A DNA stretch of 6,724 nucleotides from Bacteroidota bacterium (GTDB lineage Bacteria; Bacteroidota; Bacteroidia; Flavobacteriales; Flavobacteriaceae): the NCBI GenBank assembly GCA_024280815.1, contig JAJRPL010000146.1, positions 1 through 6,724 of the forward strand, given 5' to 3'. The number at the start of each line of letters is the position of its first letter. Positions within the stretch are counted from its first letter, which is position 1. The translations under genes were made by a program, and so were the position numbers. The notes under the pieces were generated by a model, which worked only from the letters and a program-made list of their open reading frames with translations, did not search any database and was not told where the DNA came from. Of the stretch, positions 1 to 6,576 are shown one piece after another.

Positions 1-405
1 AATAGTAGCGTTTCTCAAAGCTCTACCATCTTCAAATTCATGATTGGTACCAGATCCATCCTCACCAATAACACCAAAAATATCAATGACAACTCCGTTT
101 GGGTCAACTAACTCAATAGTGTCATCACCATTTGAACCTGCTGGTCCGTTTGCAGATCCAATTAAGTCTGGTGCAAAACCATAGGTAGTTTGAAATTCAG
201 TTACATTGACGGCAATAACAAAGGCTTGTTCAATAGCAAGAGAACTTCCTGTCAGGTCTATTGGTGAACCAAAAGTAGTATTATCATTGGTATATCGCCT
301 AATGGTCCATCCCGTAAGGTCAATAATTTTACCACTAGCATTGTAAATTTCTATAAACCGTGCTTTGTTATTATTATTAGGGTCTGCCAATTCTGAAAAG
401 AAGAT
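1..405 (-). other. Lamin-tail domain (LTD) coding segment, incomplete
   Basis: Residues 498-632 of the lipoprotein show the usual LTD succession: an N-terminal strand FSELADP, then ARFIEIYN, the IDLTGWTI strand, a loop with SLAIEQAFVIA, and GDDTIELVDPNG followed by VIDIFG. LTDs are immunoglobulin-like folds. In bacteria they are often attached to secreted nucleases and other hydrolases, where they are thought to help with attachment or binding. The last strands lie beyond the window. Confidence 0.8.
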
Positions 406-1896
406 TTGATTGGTTAAATCGCCCATAGGTTCACAACGACTATTGGTTAATTCAGCAGTATCATTTGTATCTCTTATTAAAATGATGGGTTGGTCATATT
501 TTGAAGCAATACCAATGATTTTTCCGTTTACTGTTGGGTGGGTATCATTGGCAAAAGAAGCCTTATTTGCAGTAAGTATTGAAATTACATCAGAACAATC
601 TGTCAAAGGTTTATTTCCTTTATACTTTCCGGCTTCTTTTTCAAATTGAACATTGTTAACTTGTATCAATTGTGCTTCAAAATTTCCAGTGTTTACTTCA
701 GCTACAGTAAGTAATTTAGGATTAGGTAAAGGAACATTTTCATCAACAAACAGCACATTTTTATATTGTGTGATATTGGCTTGTAATAAGCCTCTTAAAC
801 TCCCTAAAACGATATCTTTAAGGTTAATTTTAAGTTTATTACCTCTTCTGACCGATGTTGCTGCTGAAAAACGCAAAGCAATTGCACCAGAATCATCTTG
901 AATAAAAGCATTTCTATCAGTCATATTATTATGGTCTATCCCAGACATGGTAATTACACCTTCTATAAAAACATCGTTTAAAACTTGCGTGTCTGTGCCT
1001 GTAAATAAACTTCTTATTTCTGAAATATTGATTTTTGTACCTGTGATATTTTCAGCAAAACCAATACGTTTTCTTTCATTATTTAAATTAATATCATCTT
1101 GTGTTCTAACCAATAATTGGTAAGTATTTCTAAATTTTGTCAATACACCACGAATGGTTCCATTGCCATTAGGAACAACGGTTGACCCGAAATTAGAAAA
1201 AGCACTAGTTCTAATATTTATAAAGGTTTCTGAAATATCTTGAATTACATAATTTGTAGCTCCGCCTATATCATTATTGACATCGTATAATGTTTTACCT
1301 AGAGCAGCATCCTCAAATTGTACATCCTTCAATTCAATTAATGTATTGAGATGAGCATCTGTAATTTCGTTTAAAGCAATCTTATTGACGAGTTGGTCTT
1401 CTTCGATAACATCACAAGATTTGATGATAATATTTTTATAATTGTTTGCTGGTATTTTACCAATTGATTCTTCACCAGTGGCATCATCAATAAAATAATT
1501 ACCGATGTCTAAACCATCAAAACGCAATTGCGTATAACTGTTTTGAAGTTGGATGTATACTTTTCTTCCTGGATTAAAAATTGTGTATAAATCAGAGACG
1601 TCAATAGGAATACTAAACCCACGAGAGCCGTCTAAGGTTTGAAAGTGCAAACGTTTAAAAAAATTTCCTGCCTGATCGTTTGAAACTACATAAGCTTCAA
1701 GAACATCTTGATTTGGATATTGTGTGACGGTACTGGTTGAAGTGTCATAAATTTCTTGAACTGTTTTAGTAACAGGGATAGACACTTCTCTACAGTTCTC
1801 AATACTCGGAATTTTATAATCATCATCTTGTACGCAAGAAATGAAAACACCAGCAAACAAAAGGATTACAGATAAATAGTGAAGAGTAGTTTTCAT
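1..1896 (-). CDS. Probable surface lipoprotein with two DUF5689/OB-like units and a lamin-tail domain (C-terminus cut off by window edge)
   Basis: The frame is open for 632 codons from the ATG at 1894-1896 to the window edge, with no stop. Residues 1-20 are a lipoprotein signal peptide ending in F-I-S-C, with lipidated Cys21. The following VQDDD fits the acidic lipoprotein export signal that sends Bacteroidota lipoproteins to the cell surface. Residues about 44-275 form one DUF5689-like unit (VVSNDQAGNFFK, then FNPGRKVYIQL, then a second OB-like half with GTIRGVLTKF). Residues about 289-483 repeat this plan (INISEIRSLF, IEGVITM, FIQDDSGAIALRF, RRGNKLKI). Residues 498 onward are a lamin-tail domain (FSELADP, RFIEIYNAS, IDLTGWTI, DDTIELVD). 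The start lies 4 bases after the receptor stop, so the two genes are surely co-transcribed. I infer a surface partner of the receptor that binds substrate. Domain names come from motif recognition, not a profile search. The missing end should complete the LTD. Confidence 0.9.
   Translation of the reverse strand, partial: MKTTLHYLSVILLFAGVFISCVQDDDYKIPSIENCREVSIPVTKTVQEIYDTSTSTVTQYPNQDVLEAYVVSNDQAGNFFKRLHFQTLDGSRGFSIPIDVSDLYTIFNPGRKVYIQLQNSYTQLRFDGLDIGNYFIDDATGEESIGKIPANNYKNIIIKSCDVIEEDQLVNKIALNEITDAHLNTLIELKDVQFEDAALGKTLYDVNNDIGGATNYVIQDISETFINIRTSAFSNFGSTVVPNGNGTIRGVLTKFRNTYQLLVRTQDDINLNNERKRIGFAENITGTKINISEIRSLFTGTDTQVLNDVFIEGVITMSGIDHNNMTDRNAFIQDDSGAIALRFSAATSVRRGNKLKINLKDIVLGSLRGLLQANITQYKNVLFVDENVPLPNPKLLTVAEVNTGNFEAQLIQVNNVQFEKEAGKYKGNKPLTDCSDVISILTANKASFANDTHPTVNGKIIGIASKYDQPIILIRDTNDTAELTNSRCEPMGDLTNQIFFSELADPNNNNKARFIEIYNASGKIIDLTGWTIRRYTNDNTTFGSPIDLTGSSLAIEQAFVIAVNVTEFQTTYGFAPDLIGSANGPAGSNGDDTIELVDPNGVVIDIFGVIGEDGSGTNHEFEDGRALRNATI
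448..1347 (-). repeat. Internal protein-level duplication of DUF5689/OB-like halves
   Basis: Within the lipoprotein, residues 184-275 and 406-483 follow the same plan. LIELKDVQFEDAALGK in the first corresponds to LIQVNNVQFEKEAGKY in the second. Then come a polar stretch, a GTIRGVLTKF or GKIIGIASKY strand, and LLVRTQDDI or ILIRDTNDT. Each copy is preceded by a first OB-like half (residues about 44-135 and 289-380). The interval given spans both second halves. The copies are divergent and the DNA is not a near-identical repeat, so this is an old duplication. Confidence 0.65.
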
Positions 1897-1900
1897 AGAT

Positions 1901-4672
1901 TTAATATTTATTTAAATAATTCCTCTTTGAGGATTTCATTTTTTTAAAGCTCAACGCTAGATTGATAAAATAGGTTCTACCGAAACCGTACCAGTATTTT
2001 GGACCAAAATTACGTTGGAGATTACCGTTTGCTGTGTCTGTCACTAAAGCTCCATAATTTGCTGTTCGTGACTGTTCATGACCACCAGATTTATAGGTTT
2101 TGTCAAATAAATTATGAATACTGGCAACAATTTTAATGGTTGTACCATTTATCCGCCAAGACTTTCTTGCTGAAACATCAACTAGAAAATAAGGATCAAA
2201 TTTTTCTTGTTTTAACAGTTTTCTTGCCAATTCAAAATCAATGTTTTGATAAGGTTGTCCGAAATCATTTGGGTTTTTAAAAAAACTAGAAGTACGACTA
2301 ATAGTAGATACAGCTAAATAACCATTTGAAAAATAATTACCAGAAGCATTGATTGACCAACGATGTATGTTTTTATATTCAAACCCTAATGAATACGCTT
2401 GTTGAGGTCCGTTAGCAATTTTATAATTTTTGAGAGTGGCTTTTCCAAGATTCTCAAAACCAATAGTATTGATTTGGTCTTGACTAAATTCAGCCACATC
2501 ATAATTAACACCAACATTAGCATTATTGGTGTACGTATGTTGACCATAAGATATTACAGCAGAGGTATTAAAATTGGGAGTGATTTTATACTCAACACCC
2601 AACTCAACACCTAAATGTCTTTTGTCAATATTAGTGACTACTTCTTGAAAAAAATCAGCTCCAGAACCAATTTCAGCAAAAAAGGAATTGACTGTTGTTC
2701 CGTTTTTAAAATCTGTAAGATAAGTACTTAGCCTCCCGTTAATTTTTTCAGAAGTGATTAGATAATTTGCTTCTGCAGTAAGTATTTTTTCTGGGTTTAA
2801 GTTTGGAACTAATGCGTTGTTTTCTCTAGCATTTATAAATGAATTTTTTAGTGTTGGAGCTTTGCTTAGATAAGCTAAGTTCAATTGAATTTGATGGATA
2901 GGAGTAAGGCTGTAGTTTAACCCACCTTTAACCCCAAAGGTGTTGAAATTTAATTTTTTACTTTTACCTAATGAATAGTTTTCAAACGATTGGTTTAAAA
3001 ATTTACCATCACGTTGATAGCTGGTATTGGTATAATTTCCAGCAATAAAAAAGTCATAATTATCATATTTATACTGTAGTTGAGTAAATAGATTGAATTG
3101 ATTTGCATTCAGATTAAAATTGTATTTAATTCTATCGCCTATTGTTTTTTGATTAAACCCTAAAACATCATTTTCTGTAGGCTTTCCGTCAATCAAATTA
3201 AACGGATTGACGTCAAGATAATAATTAGCCCCTAATAAATCTTTTGGGGTTGCGTAATTATCCGATTGAAAATCTTTAAAAGTAAATCCAACATCTAAAT
3301 TGATATGCGGTTTTATTTTGGTGTTAAATATTGAATTTATAGTTACTATTTTTTCATCTTTTATGTTATCGTACAGAAAATAACGTGCCGAACCTCCGTC
3401 AGAAACATTACCTGTATTTAAGTTGGTTTCGTAAAGGTTTATCCAATTAATATGCGGATTCTCATTAATTGTAGGTAAATATTTCCAATAATTAGGATAA
3501 GGGTTTGGAGCATCCGTATAATCTAAACGACTACTACTTTGTTTTCCGAATTGATAGGCGATAGTTGTGGTTAAAGAGGATTTATCAGTCGTATAAAAAT
3601 GACTTAACATAAAAATAGGCATTTCAAATTTTTTGATGCTCGAATTTCTCTTTTCATCTTCTTGCCATCCCCAATAAGGGTTGTATTTTTCTCCAAATTC
3701 AGTAAAAGCACGTTCAGTGATTGCTGTTGTTTGTCCGCTTCTACTCGGTGAATATATTGCCGTTGCATTTATACTATTCCTTTCGTTAAAGTTGTATTCA
3801 ACAGCAGTAAACAAACTAAAAGCATCGTATAAAGTAGCATTGACATAGCCTTCATTTCCCCACCTTTTAGAAGCTGAAATACTATATGCGAAGCCGTTTT
3901 TTTGTAATCCAGAATTATAAGTAGCCATAGTACTACCTGTATAATTTTTGTTAGCGTAAGAGCTAGAAATTCGAAAACCTGGTCGCATTTTTGATGCTCT
4001 GGTATTGATGTTATTTGTACCTAAAATATTGCCAAAAGTAGTTGAAGCAGCAGTCAATCCTTGAGTTGTAGTTTGATGACGGGTAATATCATTTAAACCA
4101 CTCCAACCTTTCCATTGAGGCCTACCATCAAATAAACTACTCATATTTATTCCGTTGATGAATACACTTGTAGTTGTAGCATCATAACCACGAATACTAA
4201 AAAAAGTTTGACTAAAATCGAAAGCTACACGTTTTAAAAAAACATCTTTTGAAGTTGATAAATAAGTTGAATTGTTATCAAAAGAATTGTTATTCCATTC
4301 TATTTGTCCGAATTCATCTAAAATTGTTGAATTATTGACAAGGTAGATTGTTCCGAGAGTTATCGTTTCGTTTTCAGTAAACTCTAACGGATAATTTTTA
4401 GTTTCATAATCAGCAATACTAATTTTTAAAATGTGCTTTCCTATTGGGATGTTATTTAGTGAAAATTCACCATCAATATTTGTAAATTGTACATTGTCTG
4501 CATCAACAATAGTTACCTTAACATCTGATAGAGGTTTTCGAGTTTCATAATCTATTAAAGTTCCTTTAACAATATTTGTATTTATCTGAGCATTAATAGA
4601 TAACACAAAAATGAATGAATAAAAGAATGTTATAAAACGATTAAAAATGATATAGCGACATATATAAAACAT
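1901..4672 (-). CDS. TonB-dependent outer-membrane receptor with N-terminal carboxypeptidase-regulatory-like domain
   Basis: A complete 923-residue protein. Residues 1-28 are a signal peptide ending in S-I-N-A before Gln29. Residues about 34-112 are a carboxypeptidase-regulatory-like beta sandwich (VKGTLIDYETRKPLSDVKV, NIDGEFSLNNIPIGKH). Residues about 115-228 are the plug (KDVFLKRVAFDFSQTFFSIR, GYDATTTSVFINGINM, WSGLND, INTRAS). Residues about 229-909 are the 22-strand barrel, with family hallmarks such as YNPYWGWQ, NPYPNYWKYLP and a late SIHNLFDKTY segment. This is a widespread Bacteroidota receptor family that takes up an unknown ligand using TonB-ExbBD energy. The length is normal and no frame breaks are seen. 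No clear TonB box can be picked out before the plug. The last predicted barrel strand ends at Phe909 and a basic 14-residue tail follows. It is the first gene of the operon with the DUF5689-LTD lipoprotein. It is not a clear SusC: the partner is not SusD-like. Confidence 0.93.
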   Translation of the reverse strand: MFYICRYIIFNRFITFFYSFIFVLSINAQINTNIVKGTLIDYETRKPLSDVKVTIVDADNVQFTNIDGEFSLNNIPIGKHILKISIADYETKNYPLEFTENETITLGTIYLVNNSTILDEFGQIEWNNNSFDNNSTYLSTSKDVFLKRVAFDFSQTFFSIRGYDATTTSVFINGINMSSLFDGRPQWKGWSGLNDITRHQTTTQGLTAASTTFGNILGTNNINTRASKMRPGFRISSSYANKNYTGSTMATYNSGLQKNGFAYSISASKRWGNEGYVNATLYDAFSLFTAVEYNFNERNSINATAIYSPSRSGQTTAITERAFTEFGEKYNPYWGWQEDEKRNSSIKKFEMPIFMLSHFYTTDKSSLTTTIAYQFGKQSSSRLDYTDAPNPYPNYWKYLPTINENPHINWINLYETNLNTGNVSDGGSARYFLYDNIKDEKIVTINSIFNTKIKPHINLDVGFTFKDFQSDNYATPKDLLGANYYLDVNPFNLIDGKPTENDVLGFNQKTIGDRIKYNFNLNANQFNLFTQLQYKYDNYDFFIAGNYTNTSYQRDGKFLNQSFENYSLGKSKKLNFNTFGVKGGLNYSLTPIHQIQLNLAYLSKAPTLKNSFINARENNALVPNLNPEKILTAEANYLITSEKINGRLSTYLTDFKNGTTVNSFFAEIGSGADFFQEVVTNIDKRHLGVELGVEYKITPNFNTSAVISYGQHTYTNNANVGVNYDVAEFSQDQINTIGFENLGKATLKNYKIANGPQQAYSLGFEYKNIHRWSINASGNYFSNGYLAVSTISRTSSFFKNPNDFGQPYQNIDFELARKLLKQEKFDPYFLVDVSARKSWRINGTTIKIVASIHNLFDKTYKSGGHEQSRTANYGALVTDTANGNLQRNFGPKYWYGFGRTYFINLALSFKKMKSSKRNYLNKY

Positions 4673-4765
4673 ATTACAGCGAATATAGTTTGGTTATCAA
4701 GTTACAAAATTTATTAGTTACCTTTACAAAAACAATAAAACCAAAACCTTTTTATTACGAAACAC
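4673..4765. promoter_or_regulatory. Divergent intergenic region with candidate Bacteroidota-type promoters
   Basis: This 93-bp A+T-rich spacer must hold start signals for the leftward receptor operon and the rightward lipoprotein gene. Bacteroidota promoters have TTTG near -33 and TAnnTTTG near -7. On the minus strand, AAATTTTG (4712-4705) lies 20 bases after a TTG (4735-4733) and would give a leader of about 27 bases. A second minus-strand pair, TTTG (4708-4705) then TATATTCG (4687-4680) at 17 bases, would start almost at the ATG. On the plus strand, TACCTTTA (4719-4726) matches seven of eight -7 positions, but no good -33 partner is seen. All matches are imperfect in DNA this A+T-rich, so the exact sites are tentative. 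No operator palindrome or riboswitch-like fold is visible. Confidence 0.35.
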
Positions 4766-5689
4766 ATGAAATTTAAAATTTTATTATTGGTCGCATTTAT
4801 AGCAGTAAGTTGCGGTAAATTAAGTGACAAAGCAAAAGATGCTGTAGATTCTATAAGTACTAAAGCTAATGGAGAATCGGGTAGTGTAATTGCATATAAC
4901 AATGCTTTGGTTGATTATATGAATGTAATTAGTGATGAAATTCAAGAATCATCACAAGATTATGAAGAGATGTATATTATGGTAATTAAAAAGAAAAATA
5001 AAAAGCATTATACAGGAGGAGATGCTTTTAAAGGGTTTTTACCATATGTTAATACTAAGAAAGAAGGTGTTTTTTTATTAAAACCAGACAATAATTTACC
5101 TGCAGATGTAAGGGAAGTAGTGGTTAATAAAGTTAAAGCCACAGTAGAGTCTTTTGAAAACACTAAAGATGCGTATGAAAAATTTCACTTGTATCTAGAC
5201 AATGAAGATTATAAAGATGATAATTGGACTAAAGGAGAAGAGTATATTGAGCGTATAAAAAACAACATTATTAGTTTTTATGACAATAGAGCAGAAGCAT
5301 ATAAAATATTAAAACCTCTTACAAATGCAGCAGAATTAGAATTATTAAAGAATCACCCTTTAAGTGAATCTCTTATAGCTTCTAAAACCGACTTAGCATT
5401 AGCCGAAGAAATTGTCGATATTTTGTATGCTAAAAACATTGATATGGATGCTTTAAATGCTAAATACACTGAATTAGAAAATAATGTTAAAAAACACAAA
5501 AATTTAACTCCAAATTTGTTAAAAACACACAAAAAAGAGCCTTCTTATAATTCCTTTTATGAACAAATTGAAAAATTTCTAGGAGAAATTCGAAAAAGTA
5601 AAAGAGACAATGAAATTACTGAATTTGAAATAAAAACAATAAGAAATACCTATGGATATTTAGTAGATGATTATAATAAATTTGTTTAA
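4766..5689 (+). CDS. DUF3829 (YiiG-like) lipoprotein of unknown function
   Basis: A complete 307-residue protein starting at ATG, with a lipoprotein signal peptide (KILLLVAFIAVSC) and lipidated Cys16, its only cysteine. The residues after Cys (GKLSDKAK) lack the acidic export signal, so I expect it to face the periplasm rather than the outside. The mature part resembles DUF3829 (YiiG family): an early YNNALVDYMN helix (44-53), then DAYEKFHLYL with NEDYKDDNWTKGEEY (135-160), and a closing YGYLVDDYNKF (296-306). It looks almost wholly alpha-helical and rich in Lys, Glu and Asn. YiiG-type proteins have no established biochemical role and no catalytic motif is seen. It is followed 76 bases later by the DUF695-RraB-like gene on the same strand, so co-transcription is possible but not shown. 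I am sure of the gene and the lipoprotein nature, moderately sure of the family. Confidence 0.88.
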   Translation: MKFKILLLVAFIAVSCGKLSDKAKDAVDSISTKANGESGSVIAYNNALVDYMNVISDEIQESSQDYEEMYIMVIKKKNKKHYTGGDAFKGFLPYVNTKKEGVFLLKPDNNLPADVREVVVNKVKATVESFENTKDAYEKFHLYLDNEDYKDDNWTKGEEYIERIKNNIISFYDNRAEAYKILKPLTNAAELELLKNHPLSESLIASKTDLALAEEIVDILYAKNIDMDALNAKYTELENNVKKHKNLTPNLLKTHKKEPSYNSFYEQIEKFLGEIRKSKRDNEITEFEIKTIRNTYGYLVDDYNKFV

Positions 5690-5765
5690 ATTACGACACA
5701 TAATTAATACTATTTTTTTAGGCATAATTTTTGATTATTAGAATGTAACCCTAAAATATATTTTT
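5690..5765 (+). other. Short A+T-rich spacer between the two plus-strand envelope genes
   Basis: These 76 bases contain T runs (5712-5718 and 5761-5767) but no G+C stem that would make a convincing terminator. TAATTTTTG at 5725-5733 resembles a -7 element with one extra spacer base, but has no clear -33 partner. An ATG at 5743-5745 is followed at once by TAA. Whether the downstream gene has its own promoter cannot be decided from the sequence. Confidence 0.4.
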
Positions 5766-6572
5766 TTGATAAATTTCAAGTATTTTTTTGTATTTTTCTT
5801 TCTAGCAAGCCTTGTTGTAACTGCTCAAGAAGACGATTGGGACACCTATCTTACCGAAAAAGAAAAACAAATCATGTCAATTACACTCAATTTTAAATAT
5901 GTGTTGGCAAAACCCAATTATAAAAACCTATTAATTGTTGGTAGCCCTACTAGAAAATGTTACCAAAATGGAGCTCCTAAAAGTGAAGGTTTAGAAGAAA
6001 TTTATACTTTTTCAGATTCAATTGCATCTATAGTAAACCGATTGACAAAAAACAGATTGGTTGGAATTTTAACCTATAAATGCACAGGTTTTGATGTTTA
6101 TTATGTAAAAGACACAATGAACCTTAGAAATAGTATTAATTCTTTATTTCAGACTCATTTTAAAAACAAGAAAAATTATCTTGTCATAGACCGAGATAAA
6201 CGATGGAAATATTTTACTGAAGTGCTTTATCCAAAAGATATTTCTGATAATTTTTTTGCAAACCAAGAATATTTAAATCAGTTGTTTTATAAAGGGATAG
6301 ATTTCTCTAAAAAAAGGAAAATAACTCATTGGGCTTCTTTTAAGAAAGAGAAAAAAAGGCAGCAGTTGATTGAGAAAATTAAAGTTCTGAGCTTTAAGGT
6401 AGATAGTCTTAAACTCAAAAAAGAAATCAAGCAACCCTTTGAAGTACAATTTTCACGTGAAGATGATATTAAACCTGATTTTATCAATGAAGCAACAAGG
6501 CTTTTAGGTTTATTATCAGAAAGATATTCAGGCTTTTATGACGGTTGGGAAATTGAAAATACCAAAGAATAA
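5766..6572 (+). CDS. Exported protein with DUF695-like and RraB-like domains, TTG start
   Basis: A 268-residue protein. Residues 1-20 are a hydrophobic signal peptide ending V-T-A before Gln21, so the product should be exported. Residues about 22-156 resemble DUF695 (DDWDTYLT, then YKNLLIVGSP, EGLEEIYTFSD, RLVGILTYKCTGFDVYYV, RWKYFTEVLYP). Residues about 175-263 resemble RraB: GIDFSKKRKITHWASFKKEK, then FEVQFSREDD, and the characteristic ending GFYDGWE. RraB in gamma-proteobacteria binds RNase E in the cytoplasm and inhibits it. That role cannot apply to an exported protein, so its function here is unknown. Its only two cysteines, 65 and 106, could form a disulfide, which suits the periplasm. 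There is no in-frame ATG before codon 37; an in-frame TAG lies at 5739-5741. The TTG at 5766 is the best start because it keeps the signal peptide; ATT at 5760 is possible but less likely. Domain calls rest on motif recognition. Confidence 0.85.
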   Translation: MINFKYFFVFFFLASLVVTAQEDDWDTYLTEKEKQIMSITLNFKYVLAKPNYKNLLIVGSPTRKCYQNGAPKSEGLEEIYTFSDSIASIVNRLTKNRLVGILTYKCTGFDVYYVKDTMNLRNSINSLFQTHFKNKKNYLVIDRDKRWKYFTEVLYPKDISDNFFANQEYLNQLFYKGIDFSKKRKITHWASFKKEKKRQQLIEKIKVLSFKVDSLKLKKEIKQPFEVQFSREDDIKPDFINEATRLLGLLSERYSGFYDGWEIENTKE

Positions 6573-6576
6573 TTAG

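Noticed and set aside
410..901. Two plus-strand open frames (410-649 and 653-901)
   Set aside because: Both lie opposite the well-supported lipoprotein coding sequence, whose translation shows clear DUF5689 and LTD motifs. Their own translations match no family and have no signals of their own.
2399..2614. A plus-strand open frame of 71 codons
   Set aside because: It lies wholly antisense within the receptor barrel, and its translation looks like an antisense shadow.
1901..4672. Calling the receptor SusC with its partner as SusD
   Set aside because: The downstream lipoprotein has OB-like and LTD domains, not the helical TPR-rich SusD fold, and the receptor belongs to a different carboxypeptidase-regulatory-domain receptor group.
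4714..4902. A minus-strand open frame of 62 codons spanning the divergent region
   Set aside because: It overlaps the start and signal peptide of the DUF3829 lipoprotein on the other strand and blocks the promoter region; the lipoprotein reading is far better supported.
5701..5718. TAATTA followed by a T run as a terminator after the DUF3829 gene
   Set aside because: There is no stable stem before the T run, so it does not look like an intrinsic terminator.
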